64,000 nt of DNA, taken from NCBI RefSeq assembly GCF_032854445.1, contig NC_088304.1:31069732-31133731 (forward strand), in the 5' to 3' direction. A model generated the notes under the pieces. That model was not told where the DNA came from, did no database searches, and saw nothing but the letters and a program-made list of their open reading frames with translations. The first letter of the stretch is position 1. Each line of letters starts with the position of its first letter. Source of the DNA: Liolophura sinensis (taxonomy: Eukaryota; Mollusca; Polyplacophora; Chitonida; Chitonidae). Positions 23,418 through 37,602 of the stretch are shown here, piece by piece. The position numbers and the translations under genes are program-made.

Positions 23418-23490
23418 GGGCTTGTGGCGCAATGGATAACGCGCCTGACTACGGATCAGGAGATTCCAGGTTCGAATCCTGGCAAGCTCG
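23418..23490 (+). tRNA. tRNA-Arg(ACG), core unit 6
   Basis: Identical to unit 1. The leader is TTAGTCGCATGTATCCGTCG and the trailer begins TTTCCTCCATCGG, marking the right end of the 8-unit duplicated block. Confidence 0.96.
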
Positions 23491-24298
23491 TAAATTTTTG
23501 TCACATTTCCTCCATCGGATATTTGCTTTCCTTGGACATTGTATTTCTTCCATCTGCTCATGCTTACACAGTCAAAATCACATGTTCATATGGATTTATA
23601 TTTGAGATATTTTTGCATATTTTCATTGTTTATACATTTGTTTGATGGATGTTGAACACTTCACTAAAGAACAGCAAATTTTATTAGTGCACTAAACCAG
23701 ACCACACATAAGAAACTATCACATAATTAGAGCTACTGTTAAAATTCTTCAACGCAATAAATATATTTTGTGAAAGCAAGTGGTATTTAGCTATCTTCAT
23801 GCAAGACCACACAAGGGAGCACTGCACACCACTGTCTAATATTTATTAAATACCATTACACCCATGGGAACAGGTAAATGCAGAAAATTCTTTGTCCTAA
23901 TATTTGATATAACCATGGTGTGACCTAAAAATTTAGTACTTTAAAAATAATTTACATTGAACCCTTAAATTTTCGTTAAATTTGTCTTGTGTTAGTAGCA
24001 ATTAAAAATTTGTTTGATTGATAATTACCATGCTTTCTTTGCGTGACCTTCTGTCAGTCTGACGAGCGTATCTTGTGGCACACGATAAGATGACTCGTGC
24101 TTCTTTGTTGGCTAAATATTTCTTGTGTGTAGTAGGCAATGTGCAGGACATTATGTTCCGACTGTTAACCTATATATGTTGTCACACCCGCTCAACACTT
24201 AAAATATATGTAATGCTACGAGTAATGACGTTTTTCTCCTTTGCACTGTTCCATTTTTTATCGAACACTTGAAAACGTTGGCTTCCTCAATCCGTTGT

Positions 24299-24371
24299 GG
24301 GCTTGTGGCGCAATGGATAACGCGCCTGACTACGGATCAGGAGATTCCAGGTTCGAATCCTGGCAAGCTCG
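24299..24371 (+). tRNA. tRNA-Arg(ACG), core unit 7
   Basis: Identical to unit 1. Its trailer carries CCAGGCCACACAT, CTGTCTTATATT and a flank-type tract at 24853-24945. Confidence 0.96.
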
Positions 24372-25181
24372 TAAATTTTTGTCACATTTCGTCCATCGGA
24401 TATTTGCTTTCCTTGGACATTGTATTTCTTCCATCTGCTCATGCTTACACAGTCAAAATCACATGTTCATATGGATTTATATTTGAGATATTTTTGCATA
24501 TTTTCATTGTTTATACATTTGTTTGATGGATGTTGAGCACTTCACTAAAGAACAGCAAATTTTATTAGTGCACTAAACCAGGCCACACATAAGAAACTAC
24601 CACATAATTAGAGCTACTGTTAAAATTCTTCAACGCAATAAATATATTTTGTGAAAGCAAGTGGTATTTAGCTATCTTCATGCAAGACCACACAAGGGAG
24701 CACTGCACACCACTGTCTTATATTTATTAAATACCATTACACCCATGGGAACAGGTAAATACAGAAAATTCCTTGCCCTAATATTTGATATAACCATGGT
24801 GTGACCTAAAAATTTAGTACTTTAAAAATAATTTACATTGAACCCTTAAATTTTCATTGAATTTGTTTTGTGGTGGTAGCATTTTAAAAATTTGATTAAT
24901 TGATAATTACCATGCTTTCTATTTTTGATCTTCTGTCAGTCTGACGAGCGTATCTTGTGGCACACGATAAGATGACTCGTGCTTCTTTGTTGGCTAAATA
25001 TTTCTTGTGTGTAGTAGGCAATGTGCAGGACATTATGTTCCGACTGTTAACCTATATATGTTGTCACACCCGCTCAACACTTAAAATATATGTAATGCTA
25101 CGAGTAATGACGTTTTTCTCCTTTGCACTGTTCCATTTTTTTATCGAACACTTGAAAACGTTGGCTTCCTCAATCCGTTGT

Positions 25182-25254
25182 GGGCTTGTGGCGCAATGGA
25201 TAACGCGCCTGACTACGGATCAGGAGATTCCAGGTTCGAATCCTGGCAAGCTCG
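25182..25254 (+). tRNA. tRNA-Arg(ACG), core unit 8
   Basis: Identical to unit 1. The trailer has CATAAGGATTTATATTTG and TTTCATGGATGTTGAGC, shared with the unit at 37530. Confidence 0.96.
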
Positions 25255-26062
25255 TAAATTTTTGTCACATTTCGTCCATCGGATATTTGCTTTCCTTGGA
25301 CATTGTATTTCTTCCATCTGCTCATGCTTACACAGTCAAAATCACATGTTCATAAGGATTTATATTTGAGATATTTTTGCATATTTTCATTGTTTATACA
25401 TTTGTTTCATGGATGTTGAGCACTTCACTAAAGAACAGCAAATTTTATTAGTGCACTAAACCAGACCACACATAAGAAACTATCACATAATTAGAGCTAC
25501 TGTTAAAATTCTTCAACGCAATAAATATATTTTGTGAAAGCAAGTGGTATTTAGCTATCTTCATGCAAGACCACACAAGGGAGCACTGCACACCACTGTC
25601 TAATATTTATTAAATACCATTACACCCATGGGAACAGGTAAATGCAGAAAATTCTTTGTCCTAATATTTGATATAACCATGGTGTGACCTAAAAATTTAG
25701 TACTTTAAAAATAATTTACATTGAACCCTTAAATTTTCGATAAATTTGTCTTGTGTTAGTAGCAATTAAAAATTTGTTTGATTGATAATTACCATGCTTT
25801 CTTTGCGTGACCTTCTGTCAGTCTGACGAGCGTATCTTGTGGCACACGATAAGATGACTCGTGCTTCTTTGTTGGCTAAATATTTCTTGTGTGTAGTAGG
25901 CAATGTGCAGGACATTATGTTCCGACTGTTAACCTATATATGTTGTCACACCCGCTCAACACTTAAAATATATGTAATGCTACGAGTAATGACGTTTTTC
26001 TCCTTTGCACTGTTCCATTTTTTATCGAACACTTGAAAACGTTGGCTTCCTCAATCCGTTGT

Positions 26063-26135
26063 GGGCTTGTGGCGCAATGGATAACGCGCCTGACTACGGA
26101 TCAGGAGATTCCAGGTTCGAATCCTGGCAAGCTCG
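26063..26135 (+). tRNA. tRNA-Arg(ACG), core unit 9
   Basis: Identical to unit 1. The whole unit is a near copy of unit 7, 1,764 bp upstream. Confidence 0.96.
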
Positions 26136-26945
26136 TAAATTTTTGTCACATTTCGTCCATCGGATATTTGCTTTCCTTGGACATTGTATTTCTTCCATCT
26201 GCTCATGCTTACACAGTCAAAATCACATGTTCATATGGATTTATATTTGAGATATTTTTGGATATTTTCATTGTTTATACATTTGTTTGATGGATGTTGA
26301 ACACTTCACTAAAGAACAGCAAATTTTATTAGTGCACTAAACCAGGCCACACATAAGAAACTACCACATAATTAGAGCTACTGTTAAAATTCTTCAACGC
26401 AATAAATATATTTTGTGAAAGCAAGTGGTATTTAGCTATCTTCATGCAAGACCACACAAGGGAGCACTGCACACCACTGTCTTATATTTATTAAATACCA
26501 TTACACCCATGGGAACAGGTAAATACAGAAAATTCCTTGCCCTAATATTTGATATAACCATGGTGTGACCTAAAAATTTAGTACTTTAAAAATAATTTAC
26601 ATTGAACCCTTAAATTTTCATTGAATTTGTTTTGTGGTGGTAGCATTTTAAAAATTTGATTAATTGATAATTACCATGCTTTCTATTTTTGATCTTCTGT
26701 CAGTCTGACGAGCGTATCTTGTGGCACACGATAAGATGACGCGTGCTTCTTTGTTGGCTAAATATTTCTTGTGTGTAGTAGGCAATGTGCAGGACATTAT
26801 GTTCCGACTGTTAACCTATATATGTTGTCACACCCGCTCAACACTTAAAATATATGTAATGCTACGAGTAATGACGTTTTTCTCCTTTGCACTGTTCCAT
26901 TTTTTTATCGAACACTTGAAAACGTTGGCTTCCTCAATCCGTTCT

Positions 26946-27018
26946 GGGCTTGTGGCGCAATGGATAACGCGCCTGACTACGGATCAGGAGATTCCAGGTT
27001 CGAATCCTGGCAAGCTCG
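26946..27018 (+). tRNA. tRNA-Arg(ACG), core unit 10
   Basis: Identical to unit 1. The base pair before the gene is CCGTTCT, and the leader has GATGACGCGTGC. Confidence 0.96.
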
Positions 27019-27827
27019 TAAATTTTTGTCACATTTCGTCCATCGGATATTTGCTTTCCTTGGACATTGTATTTCTTCCATCTGCTCATGCTTACACAGT
27101 CAAAATCACATGTTCATAAGGATTTATATTTGAGATATTTTTGCATATTTTCATTGTTTATACATTTGTTTGATGGATGTTGAACACTTCACTAAAGAAC
27201 AGCAAATTTTATTAGTGCACTAAACCAGACCACACATAAGAAACTACCACATAATTAGAGCTACTGTTAAAATTCTTCAACGCAATAAATATATTTTGTG
27301 AAAGCAAGTGGTATTTAGCTATCTTCATGCAAGACCACACAAGGGAGCACTGCACACCACTGTCTAATATTTATTAAATACCATTACATCCATGGGAACA
27401 GGTAAATGCAGAAAATTCTTTGTCCTAATATTTGATATAACCATGGTGTGACCTAAAAATTTAGTACTTTAAAAATAATTTACATTGAACCCTTAAATTT
27501 TCGTTAAATTTGTCTTGTGTTAGTAGCAATTAAAAATTTGTTTGATTGATAATTACCATGCTTTCTTTGCGTGACCTTCTGTCAGTCTGACGAGCGTATC
27601 TTGTGGCACACGATAAGATGATTCGTGCTTCTTTGTTGGTTAAATATTTCTTGTGTGTAGTAGGCAATGTGCAGGACACTATGTTCCGACTGTTAACCTA
27701 TATATGTTGTCACACCCGCTCAACACTTAAAATATATGTAATGCTACGAGTAATGACGTTTTTCTCCTTTGCACTGTTCCATTTTTTTATCGAACACTTG
27801 AAAACGTTAGCCCCTTGTATCCGTTGT

Positions 27828-27900
27828 GGGCTTGTGGCGCAATGGATAACGCGCCTGACTACGGATCAGGAGATTCCAGGTTCGAATCCTGGCAAGCTCG
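27828..27900 (+). tRNA. tRNA-Arg(ACG), core unit 11
   Basis: Identical to unit 1. It is the displaced twin of the gene at 20771 (7,057 bp away), including the AAAATTTTTG 3' flank. Confidence 0.96.
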
Positions 27901-28711
27901 AAAATTTTTGTCACATTTCGTCCATCGGATATTTGCTTTCCTTGGACATTGTATTTCTTCCATCTGCTGCATGCTTACACAGTCAAAATCACATGTTCAT
28001 ATGGTTTTATATTTGAGATATTTTTGCATATTTTCATTGTTTATACATTTGTTTGATGGATGTTGAACACTTCACTAAAGAACAGCAAATTTTATTAGTG
28101 CACTAAACCAGACCACACATAAGAAACTACCACATAATTAGAGCTACTGTTAAAATTCTTCAACGCAAAAAATATATTTTGTGAAAGCAAGTGGTATTTA
28201 GCTATCTTCATGCAAGACCACACAAGGGAGCACTGCACACCACTGTCTAATATTTATTAAATACCATTACATCCATGGGAACAGGTAAATGCAGAAAATT
28301 CTTTGTCCTAATATTTGATATAACCATGGTGTGACCTAAAAATTTAGTACTTTAAAAATAATTTACATTGAACCCTTAAATTTTCGTTAAATTTGTCTTG
28401 TGTTAGTAGCAATTAAAAATTTGTTTGATTGATAATTACCAGGCTTTCTTTGCGTGACCTTCTGTCAGTCTGAAGAGGGTATCTTGTGGCACACGATAAG
28501 ATGATTCCTGCTTCTCTGTTGGCTAAATATTTCTTGTGTGTAGTAGGCAATGTGCAGGACATTATGTTCCGACCGTTAACCTATATATGTTGTCACACCC
28601 GCTCAACACTTAAAATATATGTAATGCTACGAGTAATGACGTTTTTTCTCCTTTGCACTGTTCCATTTTTTTATCGAACACTTGAAAACGTTAGCCGCTT
28701 GTATCCGTTGT

Positions 28712-28784
28712 GGGCTTGTGGCGCAATGGATAACGCGCCTGACTACGGATCAGGAGATTACAGGTTCGAATCCTGGCAAGCTCG
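28712..28784 (+). tRNA. tRNA-Arg(ACG), core unit 12, C49 to A
   Basis: Differs from the reference at position 49 only (ATTACAGG), breaking the outermost T-stem pair with G65. Its twin at 21654 is unmutated, so the change is recent. It may still fold. Confidence 0.9.
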
Positions 28785-29593
28785 TAAATTTTTGTCACAT
28801 TTCGTCCATCGGATATTTGCTTTCCTTGGACATTGTATTTCGTCCATCTGCTGCATGCCTACACAGTCAAAATCACATGTTCATATGGTTTTATATTTGA
28901 GATATTTTTGCATATTTTCATTGTTTATACATTTGTTTGATGGATGTTGAACACTTCACTAAAGAACAGCAAATTTTATTAGTGCACTAAACCAGACCAC
29001 ACATAAGAAACTACCACATAATTAGAGCTACTGTTAAAATTCTTCAACGCAATAAATATATTTTGTGAAAGCAAGTAGTATTTAGCTATCTTCATGCAAG
29101 ACCACACAAGGGAGCACTGCACACCACTGTCTAATATTTATTAAATACCATTACACCCATGGGAACAGGTAAATGCAGAAAATTCTTTGTCCTAATATTT
29201 GATATAACCATGGTGTGACCTAAAAATTTAGTACTTTAAAAATAATTTACATTGAACCCTTAAATTTTCGTTAAATTTGTCTTGTGTTAGTAGCAATTAA
29301 AAATTTGTTTGATTAATAATTACCATGCTTTCTTTGCGTGACCTTCTGTCAGTCTGACGAGCGTATCTTGTGGCACACGATAAGATGACTCGTGCTTCTT
29401 TGTTGGCCCAATATTACCTGTGTGTAGTAGGCAATGTGCAGGACATTATGTTCCGACTGTTAACCTATATATGTTGTCACACCTGTTCAACACTTAAAAT
29501 ATGTGTAATGCTACGAGTAATGACGTTTTTCTCCTTTGCACTGTTCCATTTTTTATCGAACACTTGAAAACGTTGGTTTCCTCAATCCGTTGG

Positions 29594-29666
29594 GGGCTTG
29601 TGGCGCAATGGATAACGCGCCTGACTACGGATCAGGAGATTCCAGGTTCGAATCCTGGCAAGCTCG
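29594..29666 (+). tRNA. tRNA-Arg(ACG), core unit 13
   Basis: Identical to unit 1; twin of 22536 with the same five-G start. Confidence 0.96.
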
Positions 29667-30475
29667 TAAATTTTTGTCACATTTCGTCCATCGGATATTT
29701 GCTTTCCTTGGACATTGTATTTCTTCCATCTGCTGCATGCTTACACAGTCAAAATCACATGTTCATATGGTTTTATATTTGAGATATTTTTGCATATTTT
29801 CATTGTTTATACATTTGTTTGATGGATGTTGAACACTTCACTAAAGAACAGCAAATTTTATTAGTGCACTAAACCAGACCACACATAAGAAACTACCACA
29901 TAATTAGAGCTACTGTTAAAATTCTTCAACGCAATAAATATATTTTGTGAAAGCAAGCGGTATTTAGCTATCTTCATGCAAGACCACACAAGGGAACACT
30001 GCACACCACTGTCTAATATTTATTAAATACCATTACACCCATGGGAACAGGTAAATGCAGAAAATTCTTTGTCCTAATATTTGATATAACCATGGTGTGA
30101 CCTAAAAATTTAGTACTTTAAAAATAATTTCGTTGAACCCTTAAATTTTCGTTAAATTTGTCTTGTGTTAGTAGCAATTAAAAATTTGTTTGATTAATAA
30201 TTACCATGCTTTCTTTGCGTGACCTTCTGTCAGTCTGACGAGCGTATCTTGTGGCACACGATAAGATGACTCGTGCTTCTTTGTTGGCTAAATATTTCTT
30301 GTGTGTAGTAGGCAATGTGCAGGACAATATGTTCCGATTGTTAACCTATATATGTTGTCACACCCGCTCAACACTTAAAATATATGTAATGCTACGAGTA
30401 ATGACGTTTTTCTCCTTTGCACTGTTCCATTTTTTTATCGAACATTTCAAAACGTTAGTCGCATGTATCCGTTGT

Positions 30476-30548
30476 GGGCTTGTGGCGCAATGGATAACGC
30501 GCCTGACTACGGATCAGGAGATTCCAGGTTCGAATCCTGGCAAGCTCG
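30476..30548 (+). tRNA. tRNA-Arg(ACG), core unit 14
   Basis: Identical to unit 1. The leader matches 23418 up to CGCATGTATCCGT and then departs from it. The trailer is CTGCATGC and contains the 31006-31085 flank-type tract. Confidence 0.96.
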
Positions 30549-31354
30549 TAAATTTTTGTCACATTTCGTCCATCGGATATTTGTTTTCCTTGGACATTGT
30601 ATTTCTTCCATCTGCTGCATGCTTACACAGTCAAAATCACATGTTCATATGGTTTTATATTTGAGATATTTTTGCATATTTTCATTGTTTATACATTTGT
30701 TTCATGGATGTTGAACACTTCACCAAAGAACAGCAAATTTTATTAGTGCACTAAACCAGACCACACATAAGAAACTACCACATAATTACAGCTACTGTTA
30801 AAATTCTTCAACGCAATAAATATATTTTGTGAAAGCAAGCGGTATTTAGCTATCTCCATGCAAGACCACACTAGGGAGCACTGCACACCACTGTCTAATA
30901 TTTATTAAATACCATTACACCCATGGGAACAGGTAAATGCAGAAAACTCTTTGTCCTAATATTTGATATAACCATGGTGTGACCTAAAAATTTAGTACTT
31001 TAAAAGTACAATCAACCGATAAATTTTTGTTAAATTTGTCTTTTGTTAGTAGCATTTTAAAAATTTGTTTGATTGAGAATTACCATGCTATGTTTGCGTG
31101 ACCTTCTGTCAGTCTGACGAGCGTATCTTGTGGCACACGATAAGATGACTCGTGCTTCTTTGTTGGCTAAATATTTCTTGTGTGTAGTAGGCAATTTGCA
31201 GGACATTATGTTCCGACTGTTAACCTATATATGTTGTCACACCCGCTCAACACTTAAAATATATGTAATGCTACGAGTAATGACGTTTTTCTCCTTTGCA
31301 CTGTTCCATTTTCTTATCGAACACTTGAAAACGTTGGCTTCCTCAATCCGTTGG

Positions 31355-31427
31355 GGGCTTGTGGCGCAATGGATAACGCGCCTGACTACGGATCAGGAGA
31401 TTCCAGGTTCGAATCCTGGCAAGCTCG
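31355..31427 (+). tRNA. tRNA-Arg(ACG), core unit 15
   Basis: Identical to unit 1. It is only 879 bp from its predecessor. The leader has GGCAATTTGCAGG. Confidence 0.96.
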
Positions 31428-32236
31428 TAAATTTTTGTCACATTTCGTCCATCGGATATTTGCTTTCCTTGGACATTGTATTTCTTCCATCTGCTCATGC
31501 TTACACAGTCAAAATCACATGTTCATATGGTTTTATATTTGAGATATTTTTGCATATTTTCATTGTTTATACATTTGTTTGATGGATGTTGAACACTTCA
31601 CTAAAGAACAGCAAATTTTATTAGTGCACTAAACCAGACCACACATAAGAAACTACCACATAATTAGAGCTACTGTTAAAATTCTTCAACGCAATAAATA
31701 TATTTTGTGAAAGCAAGTGGTATTTAGCTATCTTCATGCAAGACCACACAAGGGAGCACTGCACACCACTGTCTAATATTTATTAAAAACCATTACACCC
31801 ATGGGAACAGGTAAATGCAGAAAACTCTTTGTCCTAATATTTGATATAACCATGGTGTGACCTAAAAATTTAGTACTTTAAAAATAATTTACATTGAACC
31901 CTTAAATTTTCGTTAAATTTGTCTTGTGTTAGTAGCAATTAAAAATTTGTTTGATTGATAATTACCATGCTTTCTTTGCGTGACCTTCTGTCAGTCTGAC
32001 GAGCGTATCTTGTGGCACACGATAAGATGACTCGTGCTTCTTTGTTGGCTAAATATTTCTTGTGTGTAGTAGGCAATGTGCAGGACATTATGTTCCGACT
32101 GTTAACCTATATATGTTGTCACACCCGCTCAACACTTAAAATATATGTAATGCTACGAGTAATGACGTTTTTCTCCTTTGCACTGTTCCATTTTTTTATC
32201 GAACACTTGAAAACGTTGGCTTCCTCAATCCGTTGG

Positions 32237-32309
32237 GGGCTTGTGGCGCAATGGATAACGCGCCTGACTACGGATCAGGAGATTCCAGGTTCGAATCCTG
32301 GCAAGCTCG
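32237..32309 (+). tRNA. tRNA-Arg(ACG), core unit 16
   Basis: Identical to unit 1. Five-G start; trailer CTGCATGC with CCAGACAACACAT. Confidence 0.96.
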
Positions 32310-33119
32310 TAAATTTTTGTCACATTTCGTCCATCGGATATTTGCTTTCCTTGGACATTGTATTTCTTCCATCTGCTGCATGCTTACACAGTCAAAATCA
32401 CATGTTCATATGGTTTTATATTTGAGATATTTTTGCATATTTTCATTGTTTATACATTTGTTTGATGGATGTTGAACACTTCACTAAAGAACAGCAAATT
32501 TTATTAGTGCACTAAACCAGACAACACATAAGAAACTACCACATAATTAGAGCTACTGTTAAAATTCTTCAACGCAATAAATATATTTTGTGAAAGCAAG
32601 CGGTATTTAGCTATCTTCATGCAAGACCACACAAGGGAACACTGCACACCACTGTCTAATATTTATTAAATACCATTACACCCATGGGAACAGGTAAATG
32701 CAGAAAACTCTTTGTCCTAATATTTGATATAACCATGGTGTGACCTAAAAATTTATGTCTTTAAAAATAATTTACATTGAACCCTTAAATTTTCGTTAAA
32801 TTTGTCTTGTGTTAGTAGCAATTAAAAATTTGTTTGATTGATAATTACCATGCTTTCTGTGCGTGACCTTCTGTCAGTCTGACGAGCGTATCTTGTGGCA
32901 CACGATAAGATGACTCGTGCTTCTTTGTTGGCCCAATATTACCTGTGTGTAGTAGGCAATGTGCAGGACATTATGTTCCGACTGTTAACCTATATATGTT
33001 GTCACACCCGCTCAACACTTAAAATATATGTAATGCTACGAGTAATGACGTTTTTCTCCTTTGCACTGTTCCATTTTTTTATCGAACACTTGAAAACGTT
33101 GGCTTCCTCAATCCGTTGG

Positions 33120-33192
33120 AGGCTTGTGGCGCAATGGATAACGCGCCTGACTACGGATCAGGAGATTCCAGGTTCGAATCCTGGCATGCTCG
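33120..33192 (+). tRNA. tRNA-Arg(ACG), core unit 17, acceptor-stem mutant
   Basis: G1 is A and A67 is T (AGGCTTG with CATGCTC), losing pairs 1-72 and 6-67. The rest is unchanged. Two acceptor mismatches make processing and charging doubtful, so this is probably a pseudogene in an otherwise intact unit. Confidence 0.7.
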
Positions 33193-34000
33193 TAAATTTT
33201 TGTCACATTTCGTCCATCGGATATTTGCTTTCCTTGGACATTGTATTTCTTCCATCTGCTCATGCTTACACAGTCAAAATCACATGTTCATATGGATTTA
33301 TATTTGAGATATTTTTGCATATTTTCATTGTTTATACATTTGTTTGATGGATGTTGAACACTTCACTAAAGAACAGCAAATTTTATTAGTGCACTAAACC
33401 AGACCACACATAAGAAACTACCACATAATTAGAGCTACTGTTAAAATTCTTCAACGCAATAAATATATTTTGTGAAAGCAAGTGGTATTTAGCTATCTTC
33501 ATGCAAGACCACACAAGGGAACACTGCACACCACTGTCTAATATTTATTAAATACCATTACACCTATGGGAACAGGAAAATGCAGAAAACTCTTTGTCCT
33601 AATATTTGATATAACCATGGTGTGACCTAAAAATTTAGTACTTTAAAAATAATTTACATTGAACCCTTAAATTTTCGTTAAATTTGTCTTGTGTTAGTAG
33701 CAATTAAAAATTTGTTTGATTGATAATTACCATGTTTTCTGTGCGTGACCTTCTGTCAGTCTGACAAGCGTATCTTGTGGCACACGATAAGATGACTCGT
33801 GCTTCTTTGTTGGCCCAATATTACCTGTGTGTAGTAGGCAATGTGCAGGACATTATGTTCCGACTGTTAACCTATATATGTTGTCACACCCGCTCAACAC
33901 TTAAAATATATGTAATGCTACGAGTAATGACGTTTTTCTCCTTTGAACTGTTCCATTTTTTATCGAACACTTGAAAACGTTGGCTTCCTCAATCCGTTGT

Positions 34001-34073
34001 GGGCTTGTGGCGCAATGGATAACGCGCCTGACTACGGATCAGGAGATTCCAGGTTCGAATCCTGGCAAGCTCG
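34001..34073 (+). tRNA. tRNA-Arg(ACG), core unit 18
   Basis: Identical to unit 1. Leader with CTTTGAACTG; trailer CTGCATGC. Confidence 0.96.
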
Positions 34074-34883
34074 TAAATTTTTGTCACATTTCGTCCATCG
34101 GATATTTGCTTTCCTTGGACATTGTATTTCTTCCATCTGCTGCATGCTTACACAGTCAAAATCACATGTTCATATGGTTTTATATTTGAGATATTTTTTG
34201 CATATTTTCATTGTTTATACATTTGTTTGATGGATGTTGAACACTTCACTAAAGAACAGCAAATTTTATTAGTGCACTAAACCAGACCACACATAAGAAA
34301 CTACCACATAATTAGAGCTACTGTTAAAATTCTTCAACGCAATAAATATATTTTGTGAAAGCAAGTGGTATTTAGCTATCTTCATGCAAGACCACACAAG
34401 GGAGCACTGCACACCACTGTCTAATATTTATTAAATACCATTACACCCATGGGAACAGGTAAATGCAGAAAATTCTTTGTCCTAATATTTGATATAACCA
34501 TGGCGTGACCTAAAAATTTAGTACTTTAAAAATAATTTACATTGAACCCTTAAATTTTCGTTAAATTTGTCTTGTGTTAGTAGCAATTAAAAATTTGTTT
34601 GATTGATAATTACCATGCTTTCTGTGCGTGACCTTCTGTCAGTCTGACGAGCGTATCTTGTGGCACACGATAAGATGACTCGTGCTTCTTTGTTGGCTAA
34701 ATATTTCTTGTGTGTAGTAGGCAATGTGCAGGACATTATGTTCCGACTGTTAACCTATATATGTTGTCACACCCGCTCAACACTTAAAATATATGTAATG
34801 CTACGAGTAATGACGTTTTTCTCCTTTGCACTGTTCCATTTTTTATCGAACACTTGAAAACGTTGGCTTCCTCAATCCGTTCT

Positions 34884-34956
34884 GGGCTTGTGGCGCAATG
34901 GATAACGCGCCTGACTACGGATCAGGAGATTCCAGGTTCGAATCCTGGCAAGCTCG
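34884..34956 (+). tRNA. tRNA-Arg(ACG), core unit 19
   Basis: Identical to unit 1. Preceded by CCGTTCT like 26946; trailer has ATATTTGACATA. Confidence 0.96.
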
Positions 34957-35765
34957 TAAATTTTTGTCACATTTCGTCCATCGGATATTTGCTTTCCTTG
35001 GACATTGTATTTCTTCCATCTGCTCATGCTTACACAGTCAAAATCACATGTTCATATGGATTTATATTTGACATATTTTTGCATATTTTCATTGTTTATA
35101 CATTTGTTTGATGGATGTTGAACACTTCACTAAAGAACAGCAAATTTTATTAGTGCACTAAACCAGGCCACACATAAGAAACTATCACATAATTAGAGCT
35201 ACTGTTAAAATTCTTCAACGCAATAAATATATTTTGTGAAAGCAAGTGGTATTTAGCTATCTTCATGCAAGACCACACAAGGGAGCACTGCACACCACTG
35301 TCTAATATTTATTAAATACCATTACACCCATGGGAACAGGTAAATGCAGAAAATTCTTTGTCCTAATATTTGATATAACCATGGTGTGACCTAAAAATTT
35401 AGTACTTTAAAAATAATTTACATTGAACCCTTAAATTTTCGTTAAATTTGTCTTGTGTTAGTAGCAATTAAAAATTTGTTTGATTGATAATTACCATGCT
35501 TTCTTTGCGTGACCTTCTGTCAGTCTGACGAGCGTATCTTGTGGCACACGATAAGATGACTCGTGCTTCTTTGTTGGCTAAATATTTCTTGTGTGTAGTA
35601 GGCAATGTGCAGGACATTATGTTCCGACTGTTAACCTATATATGTTGTCACACCCGCTCAACACTTAAAATATATGTAATGTTACGAGTAATGACGTTTT
35701 TCTCCTTTGCACTGTTCCATTTTTTTATCGAACACTTGAAAACGTTAGCCGCTTGTATCCGTCGT

Positions 35766-35838
35766 GGGCTTGTGGCGCAATGGATAACGCGCCTGACTAC
35801 GGATCAGGAGATTCCAGGTTCGAATCCTGGCAAGCTCG
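35766..35838 (+). tRNA. tRNA-Arg(ACG), core unit 20
   Basis: Identical to unit 1. Leader AGCCGCTTGTATCCGTCG with TAATGTTACG. Confidence 0.96.
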
Positions 35839-36646
35839 TAAATTTTTGTCACATTTCGTCCATCGGATATTTGCTTTCCTTGGACATTGTATTTCTTCCA
35901 TCTGCTCATGCTTACACAGTCAAAATCACATGTTCATATGGATTTATATTTGAGATATTTTTGCATATTTTCATTGTTTATACATTTGTTTGATGGATGT
36001 TGAACACTTCACTAAAGAACAGCAAATTTTATTAGTGCACTAAACCAGACCACACATAAGAAACTATCACATAATTAGAGCTACTGTTAAAATTCTTCAA
36101 CGCAATAAATATATTTTGTGAAAGCAAGTGGTATTTAGCTATCTTCATGCAAGACCACACAAGGGAGCACTGCACACCACTGTCTAATATTTATTAAATA
36201 CCATTACACCCATGGGAACAGGTAAATGCAGAAAATTCTTTGTCCTAATATTTGATATAACCATGGTGTGACCTAAAAATTTAGTACTTTAAAAATAATT
36301 TACATTGAACCCTTAAATTTTCGTTAAATTTGTCTTGTGTTAGTAGCAATTAAAAATTTGTTTGATTGATAATTACCATGCTTTCTTTGCGTGACCTTCT
36401 GTCAGTCTGACGAGCGTATCTTGTGGCACACGATAAGATGACTCGTGCTTCTTTGTTGGCTAAATATTTCTTGTGTGTAGTAGGCAATGTGCAGGACATT
36501 ATGTTCCGACTGTTAACCTATATATGTTGTCACACCCGCTCAACACTTAAAATATATGTAATGCTACGAGTAATGACGTTTTTCTCCTTTACACTGTTCC
36601 ATTTTTTATCGAACACTTGAAAACGTTGGCTTCCTCAATCCGTTGT

Positions 36647-36719
36647 GGGCTTGTGGCGCAATGGATAACGCGCCTGACTACGGATCAGGAGATTCCAGGT
36701 TCGAATCCTGGCAAGCTCG
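36647..36719 (+). tRNA. tRNA-Arg(ACG), core unit 21
   Basis: Identical to unit 1. The leader reads CTCCTTTACACTG. The trailer carries the flank-type tract at 37201-37293. Confidence 0.96.
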
Positions 36720-37529
36720 TAAATTTTTGTCACATTTCGTCCATCGGATATTTGCTTTCCTTGGACATTGTATTTCTTCCATCTGCTCATGCTTACACAG
36801 TCAAAATCACATGTTCATATGGATTTATATTTGAGATATTTTTGCATATTTTCATTGTTTATACATTTGTTTGATGGATGTTGAGCACTTCACTAAAGAA
36901 CAGCAAATTTTATTAGTGCACTAAACCAGACCACACATAAGAAACTACCACATAATTAGAGCTACTGTTAAAATTCTTCAACGCAATAAATATATTTTGT
37001 GAAAGCAAGTGGTATTTAGCTATCTTCATGCAAGACCACACAAGGGAGCACTGCACACCACTGTCTTATATTTATTAAATACCATTACACCCATGGGAAC
37101 AGGTAAATACAGAAAATTCCTTGCCCTAATATTTGATATAACCATGGTGTGACCTAAAAATTTAGTACTTTAAAAATAATTTACATTGAACCCTTAAATT
37201 TTCATTGAATTTGTTTTGTGGTGGTAGCATTTTAAAAATTTGATTAATTGATAATTACCATGCTTTCTATTTTTGATCTTCTGTCAGTCTGACGAGCGTA
37301 TCTTGTGGCACACGATAAGATGACGCGTGCTTCTTTGTTGGCTAAATATTTCTTGTGTGTAGTAGGCAATGTGCAGGACATTATGTTCCGACTGTTAACC
37401 TATATATGTTGTCACACCCGCTCAACACTTAAAATATATGTAATGCTACGAGTAATGACGTTTTTCTCCTTTGCACTGTTCCATTTTTTTATCGAACACT
37501 TGAAAACGTTGGCTTCCTCAATCCGTTGT

Positions 37530-37602
37530 GGGCTTGTGGCGCAATGGATAACGCGCCTGACTACGGATCAGGAGATTCCAGGTTCGAATCCTGGCAAGCT
37601 CG
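37530..37602 (+). tRNA. tRNA-Arg(ACG), core unit 22
   Basis: Identical to unit 1. The unit resembles the one at 25182, 12,348 bp (14 periods) upstream. Confidence 0.96.
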
